From contig DGUI01000039.1 of NCBI GenBank assembly GCA_002394605.1, forward strand, positions 10,287 to 45,257: a stretch of 34,971 nucleotides of DNA, given 5' to 3'. Within the stretch, counting starts at the first letter, position 1, and the number at the start of each line of letters is the position of its first letter. A program made the position numbers and the translations under genes. The DNA comes from Mageeibacillus sp. UBA4314 (GTDB lineage Bacteria; Bacillota; Clostridia; Saccharofermentanales; Saccharofermentanaceae). Below are positions 1 through 8,194 of this stretch, piece after piece. The notes under the pieces are model-generated. The model did no database searches, was not told the origin of the DNA, and saw nothing but the letters and a program-made list of their open reading frames with translations.

Positions 1-103
1 TCGGGCGTACTTTTATTGTTTTCAGAGCAAGAGACCGACCGATGGTCTCATCGCTGAAACCCTCAGTATCTGCAATAAGTGTAACATTGTTAAAGGATTC
101 TCT

Positions 104-1030
104 TTATCCCAGCACGGCCTCAGCCCAGCACCCCTCGAAAGGCATCCCCTTGAGAACGATGACGCCTTCCTTCTCGAGTGCTGCCCTGCTCTCATATACA
201 TTCCCCTGTGAAGGAACAGGACCCATGTAGCAGGGGATATTCCTGTTCTTCGCTTCCCTTACGAGTTCGATGAGTCCGTTAGAATCGGCTGTCCCTGAAT
301 GATAGCTCTCTATGAGGAGTGCCTGAACACCGTCAAGTGAGAATGAACCATAAGGAAGCCCGGGAGCCGCAGGGATAACGAGAAGGCCTTCCGTGACGCC
401 GCCGCCCGCGATAAAGTTCTCCACGCGCTTAACATATTCCCTGCTCTTAAAGTCAGCTTCCTTCCTGGAAGTCTCGTCATTGAAAGACTTGATGTCACCC
501 ATGATATCCGGGGACATGCTGCATATTGCCCTGACAAATACGGACCCTTCCGTAAAACTGTCGTTAAAGATGATGCCGAACGTACGGCTTCCGATCTTGC
601 CCTCGATCGCCGCTCCAAGGAAACCGAGCGAGAGCTTGAGATTCTTTATCGCATCGCTCTTCGTCTGTGATGGCGGGAGCTTGCTGCCCGTTATGATGAC
701 AGGCGTATTGAGATGTGTCAGCACCCTTACTGCAAGGTGTGCAAAATATGCAATGCTGTCAGTTCCGTGAAGGATCAGGACGGCATCAGGTTCGGTACTC
801 TTCATGGCAGACATGATCCCGAGTATCGCCTTGCGGTAATCAGCTATCGTGGCATTCTCGGATGAATAACCTGCAAGAGCGGCAAGGCTGTAGTTGAACC
901 TGCCATCGAGCTTCTCAAAGAACTTCTCGTCCCAGCCAAACGATGACTGCTTAACGATACCACTCCTGATCTCGGAAGTGATCGTCCCGCCAAGGGATAC
1001 CACGAGAATGTTGCTCTTCGCCTTAGCCAT
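104..1030 (-). CDS. ansA: L-asparaginase (type I-like)
   Basis: Cytoplasmic enzyme hydrolysing L-asparagine to aspartate and ammonia. The 308-residue product has the two family signatures: an N-terminal SLGGTIT segment (family TGGTI, with the nucleophilic Thr) near residues 13-19, and LILHGTDSIAY near residue 85, which supplies the Thr-Asp pair. A GSKLPPSQTKSDAIKNL stretch near residue 115 matches the conserved lysine/SDA region. It is slightly shorter than the usual 320-340 residues, and the C-terminus stops soon after GCWAEAVLG. No signal peptide is present, so it is probably the cytoplasmic form. Its ATG overlaps the last 8 bases of the upstream glycosyltransferase gene, so the two are probably co-transcribed. 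The family is clear; substrate preference (Asn versus Gln) cannot be read from sequence. Confidence 0.9.
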   Translation of the reverse strand: MAKAKSNILVVSLGGTITSEIRSGIVKQSSFGWDEKFFEKLDGRFNYSLAALAGYSSENATIADYRKAILGIMSAMKSTEPDAVLILHGTDSIAYFAHLAVRVLTHLNTPVIITGSKLPPSQTKSDAIKNLKLSLGFLGAAIEGKIGSRTFGIIFNDSFTEGSVFVRAICSMSPDIMGDIKSFNDETSRKEADFKSREYVKRVENFIAGGGVTEGLLVIPAAPGLPYGSFSLDGVQALLIESYHSGTADSNGLIELVREAKNRNIPCYMGPVPSQGNVYESRAALEKEGVIVLKGMPFEGCWAEAVLG

Positions 1031-1988
1031 GGTGACCTTGGTCCTCCATAAGTCTCTTCCTGTCGTTCTCGATCTGGAGGAGCCTCAATTCAAAATCCTG
1101 CTTGTTCTTGTGTACCATCGTCTCCAGGATAAGTCCCGCAAAGAACGAGAGGATCCCGGCTATCGCGGCAAATCCGCAGACGATGAGGGTCGGATAGTTG
1201 GGAACTAATCCCGTCTTGATAAAAGTGATCAGGACAGGGATGAAGAATCCTATCGCCAGACCCAGCAGGATGAATGCCCATATTCCGAAATATGCCATGG
1301 GCTTATATGTCCTGAACAATCTCGCGATCGTCCTTAACACCTTGAATCCGTCTGAATATGTGTTGAGCTTGGATTCACTTCCCTCGGGCCTGTCACGGTA
1401 CTCGATGATGACATTCTCCATGGACATATTCTTGTCGATGGCATGGATGCTCATCTCCGTCTCGATCTCAAATCCCTTGGACAAAACCGGGAATGACTTG
1501 ACGAACTGGAAGCTGAACGCCCTGTAGCCTGTCATGATGTCTTTGATATTGCTCTTGAACAATGTGTTGATGAAAGCCCTTACCATGCTGTTGCCAATGT
1601 TATGGAACGGCCTCTTGTTCTCCTCGAAATAAGTCGATGACAACCTGTCTCCGACGACCATGTCCACCTTCCTGTCAAGGACTTTGGAGATCATCTCGGG
1701 AGCAAATTCCGCCGGGTATGTATCGTCCCCGTCGACCATGAGATAGCATTCCGCATCGATCTCACGGAACATCCTTCTGATAACGTTACCTTTGCCCTGC
1801 TGGTATTCATGCCTTACCACTGCGCCGGCTTCCCTGGCGATATCAGCCGTACCGTCAGAGGAGTTGTTGTCATAGACGTAGATGACACTGTCCTCCGGGA
1901 GGACCTCCTTGAAGTCTTTTATGACCTTTGCAATGGTCTTGGATTCGTTATAACAGGGGATCAGTACTGCAACTTTGTCCATATACAC
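1023..1988 (-). CDS. Glycosyltransferase family 2, DPM1/GtrB-like, with two C-terminal membrane segments
   Basis: Probable inverting glycosyltransferase that moves a sugar from a nucleotide donor to a membrane polyprenol phosphate or an envelope glycan. The N-terminal GT-A fold starts with VAVLIPCYNESKTIAKVI, and the metal-binding DxD is in MVDGDDTYP near residue 92. A conserved MTGYRAFS segment follows near residue 153. Two hydrophobic helices near residues 233-256 and 265-290 anchor the C-terminus, as in GtrB-type bactoprenol glucosyltransferases. It starts 3 bases downstream of the DUF4236 gene stop and overlaps the asparaginase start, so it sits in the middle of a minus-strand operon. Acceptor and sugar are unknown. 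Confidence 0.85.
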   Translation of the reverse strand: MYMDKVAVLIPCYNESKTIAKVIKDFKEVLPEDSVIYVYDNNSSDGTADIAREAGAVVRHEYQQGKGNVIRRMFREIDAECYLMVDGDDTYPAEFAPEMISKVLDRKVDMVVGDRLSSTYFEENKRPFHNIGNSMVRAFINTLFKSNIKDIMTGYRAFSFQFVKSFPVLSKGFEIETEMSIHAIDKNMSMENVIIEYRDRPEGSESKLNTYSDGFKVLRTIARLFRTYKPMAYFGIWAFILLGLAIGFFIPVLITFIKTGLVPNYPTLIVCGFAAIAGILSFFAGLILETMVHKNKQDFELRLLQIENDRKRLMEDQGHHG

Positions 1989-1991
1989 CTC

Positions 1992-3008
1992 TTAGGGAAG
2001 AAGCCTGTCAACAGGAGTGTATCCTGAGGTCTTCTTGAAGTTGCAGTTGCTTTCGAAGAGTCCTAAGCAGTCGGAAGGATCGACGAGCTCGAAGTTGATC
2101 CTCTCGGTCTGCTCCCTCGTGATCCTGGCTGATACGAGAGTCATCTCCTCTTCCATTCCCGTTGCAGTGTTGATGACATTATCACATGCATGGATCAGTA
2201 CAGTCTTGATCGGAAGGAGTGCGAACGAATCCCTCGCAACCCTCAGGATCGTGCTTGCAACGTAATCCTGGACTAAGTCGTAATATGCCGCCTTGCTGAG
2301 TTCTTTCTCAGAGAGCTTGCCCGTCGATGTCAGTGAATATCCAATAGTGGGAACCACTTCTTCAGATCTTACCTGGAATTCCACTTCAAGGATATCGGGA
2401 TCGTCCGTTCCGACGAGGAAACCGCTTCCGTATTCCAGGAGATCCTCGAAAGGATTGAATGCACCGATGACTTCCAGATATGCAGAAGTATCGCCGGAGA
2501 GTACCCTGTCAGCGAAATTTATGAGCCCAGTCATGTCTGCAGGAACATTGCCTGCCCTGACCTTCTCCCAGTCGACCTTGCCGTCAGATGCCTTGTGGAC
2601 TCCCTTGATGGATGCGATGTATTCCTCATACTCTGCAACCTTCTGCTGTGCCTGCTCGAGTTCTGCCTGCTTGGCCGCTGCAGCCTGCTGTGCTGCTTCT
2701 GCCTTGGCGGCTGCCGCTGCTTGAGCCTTGCTGTTGTCCCTTGCAGATGCAGGTGCTGCCTTGGCGGTCTTGCCGCCCTTGCTGTCCTTGCCGCCGCCTG
2801 TCAAGGCTCCTGCGATATTCTTGACGTTAGATTGCTTTGTATAGTAAATGCCCGTTCCCGGGATGCCTACTGTCGTTCTTGTCTGTCCCTTAAGATTAAC
2901 GCTCTGTCTCAGACCTGACTTACCAAACGATATGGAAGGTCCGGACTTGCTCAGGTTCAGCTTCAGGCCCTTCATGAGTGATATAGACTTGCGAAAATTC
3001 AATCCCAT
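1992..3008 (-). CDS. DUF4236 domain protein with Ala/Gln-rich helical linker
   Basis: Function unknown. The first ~58 residues match the DUF4236 pattern: MGLNFRKSI at the start, a GPSISFGKSG motif, then TVGIPGTGIYYTK. Residues ~75-130 are a low-complexity Ala/Gln/Lys/Glu segment that should form a long helix or coiled coil. The remaining ~200 residues form a globular region I do not recognise. No signal peptide or membrane helix is seen. The start is supported by an AAAGGAGA ribosome site 7-8 bases upstream. A TGATACAAT extended -10-like sequence lies in the short gap after the DUF389 gene, so it may have its own promoter as well as read-through from upstream. Confidence 0.8.
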   Translation of the reverse strand: MGLNFRKSISLMKGLKLNLSKSGPSISFGKSGLRQSVNLKGQTRTTVGIPGTGIYYTKQSNVKNIAGALTGGGKDSKGGKTAKAAPASARDNSKAQAAAAAKAEAAQQAAAAKQAELEQAQQKVAEYEEYIASIKGVHKASDGKVDWEKVRAGNVPADMTGLINFADRVLSGDTSAYLEVIGAFNPFEDLLEYGSGFLVGTDDPDILEVEFQVRSEEVVPTIGYSLTSTGKLSEKELSKAAYYDLVQDYVASTILRVARDSFALLPIKTVLIHACDNVINTATGMEEEMTLVSARITREQTERINFELVDPSDCLGLFESNCNFKKTSGYTPVDRLLP

Positions 3009-3056
3009 GGTACTGTCTCCTTTGCTAATGCTTTAACTGTTATTGTATCACATATA

Positions 3057-3911
3057 TCAGCCAATAAAGTCCAATCCGTGAGTTGCCGCCAAAACACCGA
3101 ATATGACGCATGGCAGCAGCACGAGGACAGTGTTGCGTATCCTGCGCATCATGAACGTCCTCTTCTCCTTCTGATCCAGTTCCTTGACCTTGGGGACCTT
3201 GAGGATGAGGAGTATCAGTTCTGCAGACAGGAAGATAAAGTATGCGTTGATGACGAACAGATATGCCGCCTTGATGAGCATGTCCCACTTGCCGTTGGCA
3301 ATCGAGTATCCGCAGGTGCACAGCGGCGGCATGATCGCCGTGGCGATGGCAACGCCCGGTATGACATTCGTGACCTTGTCCTTGCGGGTCGATCCGATGA
3401 TGCCTGCAACACCTCCAAAGAAAGCAACCAGTACCGCAAATGCGTTCGGCTGGGTCCTTGCAAGGAGCTCACTTGTGACTTCCTTGACGGGTGATAGCAG
3501 AAAATACAGTGTTGAAGCAGCAACACTTATGATTATCTGGGTGATAAATCCGAGCGAATGTCTCTCGAGAACGCTGGTGCTGGCGATGGCTGTTCCGTAT
3601 GCCATGGCAAGGATAGACCCCATCAGCGGTGAGATGAGCATCGCCCCGATTATGACAGCTACGGAATTCGTATTAAGTCCTACGGATGCGATGAGGATGG
3701 CGCAGATCATGACGACCATGTTCGTTCCTGTTACCTTGCCTCCGGATAAGAGCCTGTCGCGGATCTCCTCATAGCTAGCAACATCATCATGCAGCGAGAA
3801 CATCGACTTGAAGACATTCTTCATTGGAACCTTCTCGCCACGCATATAACGTCTGAACTGTTCCAAACGCTGGCGTTCGTTCTTATTCTCGCCGCTGTTG
3901 TTAACTGCCAT
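3057..3911 (-). CDS. DUF389 family integral membrane protein
   Basis: Membrane protein of unknown biochemical role; the DUF389 family (related to TIGR00341) is often annotated as a putative hydrophobic-domain protein. After ~55 soluble residues there are about six hydrophobic segments. They include the diagnostic VAVIIGAMLISPLMGSILA stretch near residue 85 and PGVAIATAIMPPLCTCGY near residue 190. Length (284 residues) is short compared with members that carry an extra N-terminal domain. The ATG is preceded by GGGGAG at 8 bases. It is the first gene of the minus-strand group and lies back to back with the Sel1-like gene, with ~63 bases between the two starts. Confidence 0.85.
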   Translation of the reverse strand: MAVNNSGENKNERQRLEQFRRYMRGEKVPMKNVFKSMFSLHDDVASYEEIRDRLLSGGKVTGTNMVVMICAILIASVGLNTNSVAVIIGAMLISPLMGSILAMAYGTAIASTSVLERHSLGFITQIIISVAASTLYFLLSPVKEVTSELLARTQPNAFAVLVAFFGGVAGIIGSTRKDKVTNVIPGVAIATAIMPPLCTCGYSIANGKWDMLIKAAYLFVINAYFIFLSAELILLILKVPKVKELDQKEKRTFMMRRIRNTVLVLLPCVIFGVLAATHGLDFIG

Positions 3912-3974
3912 CCAGAGCTCTCCCCGATAGAAATGTCTAATTATAATTTACAATAAAATGGAAGTATTTTCGAT

Positions 3975-5621
3975 ATGATTTTAGAGTATAATAATGCAAT
4001 GATGAATAAAGATAATTCGATTTTTGTAACGGTCAATAAACTTGCGGATTTTGCCAGATTTGCAGTTGATTGGAATGATATAGCCCGTGACTGCGATGCT
4101 GACCCAATGGGTGACTGTGAGTTTGAAGGAACATACCCCTTATCCCTCGCTGATATCAGGGAGGCTCTTGAGTATGTCCGTGATGAGCATGTCTCCAATG
4201 ACAAGTTCCTTCTGGGATGGTGGTTCCCCCTTGTCCTCAAGTGTGATGAGGCTTTCATGATCAGGGATATCTTTACCGGCGTGTCAGCCCCTGCAGGCAA
4301 GATCGACCCGCCCCTTCCGCTGACGGAAGACGACATGCTCGTTTATGTCCTGGACATCCTCGCCGAGTACAGCAATTCGGATAACAGCAGGTTCGGTCAG
4401 GCACCGGTGGGTGAGTTCTTCGACCTGGACCAGCTCCTCCTGGAGATCAACAATTTTTATGAAGACATGGAACTTCCCGTCGATGAGAGAAGATTCTCCG
4501 TAAGGATGCGCGAGAAGTTCATCATGCAACTCGATAATGACGTGCTCCTCATGGACAGCGATGAAGATACGAGGCGCATCTGGAAGAAGTTCACGGATGA
4601 ACTGTCAGAACTCGGGAATTTCAATGCCATGAGGATCAAGGCATATGCCTGCTACGGCGGCAACAGCGTTTATGATTGTGACTGGGCCGAATCAGCAAGG
4701 CTCCTGGATATCCTGTGGAGGGACTTCAGCTTCGGACAGGCCGCAAACACGCTCGGATACATCTACTATTACGGCAGGATCGATCCCGGCGGCAAGCCTG
4801 ATTATGAGAAGGCCTTCTTCTATTTCTCCGTCGGTTCCACATACGGCATCGTCGAGTCGAAATATAAACTCGCCGACATGTTCGTTAACGGCTACTACGT
4901 TGCCAGGAACGAGAAGATGGCCAGAGATATCGTCGGAGAACTATATGCCGAGACCAAGTACCGTTTCGAGAACGGAGAGGCGGATAACAGTTTTGCTGAC
5001 GTGGCCTACAGGATGGGCCGCCTGTTCCGTGACATCAGCAGGTACGAGATAGATCCGGCCGCAAGGAAAGGTGCCCTGGAAGTAGCCAAGATCTATCTCC
5101 TGCAGGCTAAGTTTGCGATCGATCTGCGGATAGAGACAAACTGCTCTTATGGAGATAACAAGGTCAAGGAGAACATCGAACGTCTGTTGGGAGAAGTCTC
5201 CAAGATGCAGACCGTTACCGATAAGAATGTATATCACAGCTATAATCCGATATTCATATCGTTGTTTGCTGACAGCAAACAGGGCGTTCCGCTCGATGTG
5301 ACCGTGAAGAGGTATAAGAACGGCAACATAAAGTTCAAGCTTAGCAGGAAGATGTTTGCCGACAGACTGAAGCCTCCCTTCTCGCTCGTAGTCCTCCCCT
5401 GGTTTGACGAGTGCGTCTTAACAGACCGCCTGGAGTTCACACTCGCGGGAATAACTGATGAGACCGGGGTTACGGAAGGAACCGTGACCGTCGACGAGAT
5501 AAGGACAGCGGAAGGTGATTACTCCGACGATTTCTCCCTCCTGATGTACAAGGACGGGAACCTGATCCTTAAGATCTCTGCCTATGAGGTCATCTACAAG
5601 AGATTCAAAAAGAAGGCGTAA
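3975..5621 (+). CDS. Sel1-like/TPR-like repeat protein of unknown function
   Basis: 548-residue soluble protein without a signal peptide. The central part (residues ~230-330) contains helical repeat units of Sel1 type, such as GQAANTLGYIYYYG followed by YEKAFFYFSVGSTYG and then ESKYKLADMFVNGYYV. These have the small-residue pattern and ~36-residue spacing of SLR repeats. The N-terminal ~220 residues are acidic and unrecognised, and the C-terminal ~130 residues are beta-rich. SLR proteins usually act as protein-binding scaffolds; nothing here identifies a partner. The ATG at 3975 has GGAAG 10 bases upstream; in-frame ATGs at 3999 and 4002 are alternatives. A TATAAT at 3987-3992 would favour a shorter protein only if it were the promoter. 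Confidence 0.75.
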   Translation: MILEYNNAMMNKDNSIFVTVNKLADFARFAVDWNDIARDCDADPMGDCEFEGTYPLSLADIREALEYVRDEHVSNDKFLLGWWFPLVLKCDEAFMIRDIFTGVSAPAGKIDPPLPLTEDDMLVYVLDILAEYSNSDNSRFGQAPVGEFFDLDQLLLEINNFYEDMELPVDERRFSVRMREKFIMQLDNDVLLMDSDEDTRRIWKKFTDELSELGNFNAMRIKAYACYGGNSVYDCDWAESARLLDILWRDFSFGQAANTLGYIYYYGRIDPGGKPDYEKAFFYFSVGSTYGIVESKYKLADMFVNGYYVARNEKMARDIVGELYAETKYRFENGEADNSFADVAYRMGRLFRDISRYEIDPAARKGALEVAKIYLLQAKFAIDLRIETNCSYGDNKVKENIERLLGEVSKMQTVTDKNVYHSYNPIFISLFADSKQGVPLDVTVKRYKNGNIKFKLSRKMFADRLKPPFSLVVLPWFDECVLTDRLEFTLAGITDETGVTEGTVTVDEIRTAEGDYSDDFSLLMYKDGNLILKISAYEVIYKRFKKKA

Positions 5622-5630
5622 AGGCAGCAT

Positions 5631-5647
5631 TTGTGTGAGTCACACAA
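5631..5647. repeat. 17-bp perfect palindrome (possible operator)
   Basis: TTGTGTGA-G-TCACACAA is an exact inverted repeat with 8-base arms and a single central base. It begins 9 bases after the stop codon of the Sel1-like gene. No T-tract follows on either strand, so it does not read as a terminator. It could be a binding site for a dimeric regulator. It lies 120 bases upstream of the NrdR boxes. Confidence 0.5.
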
Positions 5648-5748
5648 TTTGCGGCGTTCATTTTCGTCAGGTTGCCATATGATACCCTCCCTTAATGGTA
5701 CTCAAATGCCTGTAGTGATTGCCTCCGCGAGCATTATTACCCCATGAG

Positions 5749-5777
5749 ATGACATTTTGGTTACAACACAATATATT
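5749..5777 (+). promoter_or_regulatory. Candidate nrdD promoter overlapping NrdR box 1
   Basis: ATGACA at 5749-5754 and TATATT at 5772-5777 are separated by exactly 17 bases. The -10 hexamer lies inside the first NrdR box, which would explain repression by occlusion. A second, weaker candidate is TACAAT at 5879-5884. Confidence 0.5.
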
Positions 5778-5813
5778 GTGGCTATTGCTATTCCATCCCA
5801 CAATATGTTGTGT
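5766..5813. promoter_or_regulatory. Tandem NrdR boxes upstream of nrdD
   Basis: Two near-identical 16-base dyads, ACACAATATATTGTGG at 5766-5781 and CCACAATATGTTGTGT at 5798-5813, match the NrdR box pattern (ACA-C-A-T-T-G-TGT symmetry). Their starts are 32 bases apart, about three helical turns, which is the usual arrangement for cooperative binding by the NrdR repressor. NrdR senses ATP/dATP through an ATP-cone and represses ribonucleotide reductase genes. The remainder of the 5622-5925 gap holds the 17-bp palindrome, the promoter and an AGGGGGT ribosome site at 5913-5919. Confidence 0.88.
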
Positions 5814-5925
5814 TATCATCTGTCACAATACAAAGAGGGCAGTCTAAGATCGATGGCTTGATCTCAGGCAATGAATGATACAATTAGTCTAATGTCCGGA
5901 CAGGACATGATCAGGGGGTAACAGT

Positions 5926-8115
5926 ATGAAGATCATCAAGCGTAACAAAGCTGAAGTAGAATTCGATCAGAGCAAGATAACAGCTGCTGTAACCAAGGCG
6001 AACAGCGCTGCAAAAGAGAATGAGAGGATGACCCCCGTCCAGATCGAGAGGATCTCTGATTCCGTTACAAAGCAATGTGAGAAGATCGGCAGGGCGCTCT
6101 CTGTTGAGGAGATCCAGGACTTAGTCGAGAAGCAGATCATGGCTCACGGTGCTTATGAAGTTGCCAAGCTCTATATCACATACCGCTACACCAGGACACT
6201 CGTCAGGAAAGCCAACACGACAGACGATACGATCCTCTCCCTCATCGACTGCAACAATGAGGAAGTCAAGCAGGAGAACTCCAACAAGAATCCTGCAGTC
6301 AACAGCGTACAGCGTGACTATATGGCAGGTGAGGTCAGCAAGGATCTGACATGCAGGCTCCTTCTCCCCCAGGACATCGTCGAGGCACATAAGGAAGGGA
6401 TCATCCATTTCCATGATTCCGATTACTATGCACAGAGGATGCACAACTGCGACCTGGTCAATCTCGAAGACATGCTCCAGAACGGAACGGTCATCTCCGG
6501 TACCATGATCGAGAAGCCCAAGTCATTCTCGACCGCATGCAATATCGCTACGCAGATAATCGCGCAGGTCGCCAGCAATCAGTATGGCGGCCAGTCCATA
6601 TCCCTGACGCATCTGGCCCCTTTCGTGCAGGTATCACGTGAGAAGATCACAAGATATGTGAAGGAAGAGATGAAGGCCATCGGCGTGGAGCTGTCAGAAG
6701 ACAAGCTCGGTGAAGTGGTCGAGAGCCGCCTCAAGGAAGAGATAACAAGAGGCGTTCAGACGATCCAGTATCAGGTAATAACCCTTCTCACGACCAATGG
6801 TCAGGCACCGTTCATCACGGTATTCATGTACCTGAACGAGACAAGCGATCCGCAGCTCAAGCACGATCTTGCCATGATCATCGAGGAGATGCTCAAGCAA
6901 AGGATCCAGGGCGTCAAGAACGAGTCCGGCGTGTATGTCACACCTGCTTTCCCGAAGCTCATCTACGTGCTCGAGGAAGATAACATAGAACCAGACAGAC
7001 CGTACTACTATCTCACCGAGCTCGCGGCAAGATGCACGGCTAAGAGGATGGTGCCCGACTACATCTCAGAGAAAGTAATGCTCTCACTCAAGATAGACAA
7101 GAACGGTAACGGCAACTGCTACACGGCTATGGGATGCAGGTCATTCCTGACACCTTATGTAGACGAACAGGGCAAGCCCAAGTACTACGGAAGGTTCAAC
7201 CAGGGCGTTGTTACGCTTAACCTTGTAGATGTGGCTTGTACGGCGCGCCAGTCACACAAGGCCGACAAGACCGCCGCGTTCTGGGAGATCATGGATGAGA
7301 GGCTTGAACTCTGCCACAGAGCATTAAGGTGCAGACACGAGAGGCTTAAGGGAACATTATCTGATGCCGCCCCGATCCTGTGGCAGCATGGCGCCCTTGC
7401 AAGACTCGAGAAAGGCGAGACCATCAACAAACTCCTCTACAACGGCTATTCAACCATCTCACTTGGCTTCGCAGGTCTGTGGGAATGCGTTTATGCGATA
7501 ACCGGCAAAAAGCTCACAGAGGACGAAGGAAGGTTATTCGGACTCAAGGTCATGCAGAGGTTGAATGATGCGTGTGCCAAGTGGAAGGCTGAGGAGCATA
7601 TCGACTATTCGATCTACGGCACACCGCTGGAGTCAACGACATATAAGTTTGCCAAAAACCTTCAGAGAAGATTCGGCATCATCGAAGGCGTTACGGATAA
7701 GAATTACATCACGAATTCCTACCACGTTCACGTAACTGAGAACATCGATGCCTTCAGCAAGCTCGAGCTCGAATCAGAGTTCCAGAAGCTCTCTCCGGGC
7801 GGCGCCATCTCCTACGTTGAGGTCCCTGACATGCAGAGCAATATCCCTGCCGTATTATCCGTGATTCGCTTTATCTACGATCACATAATGTATGCTGAAT
7901 TGAATACAAAGTCTGACTACTGTCAGGTCTGCGGCTTCGACGGTGAGATCCGGATCGAGAAGGTCGACGGCAAGCTCATCTGGAAGTGCCCCAACTGCGG
8001 CAACACCGACCAGAACAAGCTCAATGTTGCAAGAAGGACATGCGGCTACATCGGAACCCAGTTCTGGAATCAGGGCAGGACTCAGGAGATCAGAGACAGG
8101 GTGCTGCATCTGTAA
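5926..8115 (+). CDS. nrdD: Anaerobic ribonucleoside-triphosphate reductase, class III
   Basis: Reduces ribonucleoside triphosphates to deoxy forms using a glycyl radical; it works only without oxygen and needs activation by NrdG. The N-terminal ~90 residues form the ATP-cone allosteric domain (starts MKIIKRNKAEVEFDQSKI). The catalytic barrel includes HFHDSDYYAQRMHNCDL and GNGNCYTAMGCRSFL. Near the C-terminus a zinc site is formed by C666/C669 and C688/C691, and the radical glycine is G707 in RRTCGYIG. Length of 729 residues is normal. The start is fixed by AGGGGGT 7 bases upstream. Expression is probably controlled by NrdR through the boxes at 5766-5813. The activator gene nrdG is not adjacent but ~2.3 kb downstream on the same strand. 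Confidence 0.97.
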   Translation: MKIIKRNKAEVEFDQSKITAAVTKANSAAKENERMTPVQIERISDSVTKQCEKIGRALSVEEIQDLVEKQIMAHGAYEVAKLYITYRYTRTLVRKANTTDDTILSLIDCNNEEVKQENSNKNPAVNSVQRDYMAGEVSKDLTCRLLLPQDIVEAHKEGIIHFHDSDYYAQRMHNCDLVNLEDMLQNGTVISGTMIEKPKSFSTACNIATQIIAQVASNQYGGQSISLTHLAPFVQVSREKITRYVKEEMKAIGVELSEDKLGEVVESRLKEEITRGVQTIQYQVITLLTTNGQAPFITVFMYLNETSDPQLKHDLAMIIEEMLKQRIQGVKNESGVYVTPAFPKLIYVLEEDNIEPDRPYYYLTELAARCTAKRMVPDYISEKVMLSLKIDKNGNGNCYTAMGCRSFLTPYVDEQGKPKYYGRFNQGVVTLNLVDVACTARQSHKADKTAAFWEIMDERLELCHRALRCRHERLKGTLSDAAPILWQHGALARLEKGETINKLLYNGYSTISLGFAGLWECVYAITGKKLTEDEGRLFGLKVMQRLNDACAKWKAEEHIDYSIYGTPLESTTYKFAKNLQRRFGIIEGVTDKNYITNSYHVHVTENIDAFSKLELESEFQKLSPGGAISYVEVPDMQSNIPAVLSVIRFIYDHIMYAELNTKSDYCQVCGFDGEIRIEKVDGKLIWKCPNCGNTDQNKLNVARRTCGYIGTQFWNQGRTQEIRDRVLHL

Positions 8116-8140
8116 GGAAGCAATGTTAAGTTCATAAGCA

Positions 8141-8172
8141 AAGGGCTGCTTCAGAGTTCTGAAGCAGCCCTT
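8141..8172. terminator. Hairpin between convergent nrdD and rpn genes
   Basis: AAGGGCTGCTTCA (8141-8153) pairs with TGAAGCAGCCCTT (8160-8172): a 13-bp perfect stem that can extend inward. It lies between two convergent stop codons, so it could serve both strands. The downstream T-tracts are weak (TTATAGTT on plus; TTTGCTT on minus), which lowers certainty. Confidence 0.7.
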
Positions 8173-8194
8173 ATAGTTACTTGTGATCCTTTGC

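Noticed and set aside
1..103. Minus-strand reading frame in phase with asparaginase continues open past its stop to the window edge
   Set aside because: There is no ATG, GTG or TTG in that frame and no family match; 33 codons open by chance is unremarkable. A small gagacc/ggtctc inverted repeat at 31-49 lacks a T-tract. Nothing is called here.
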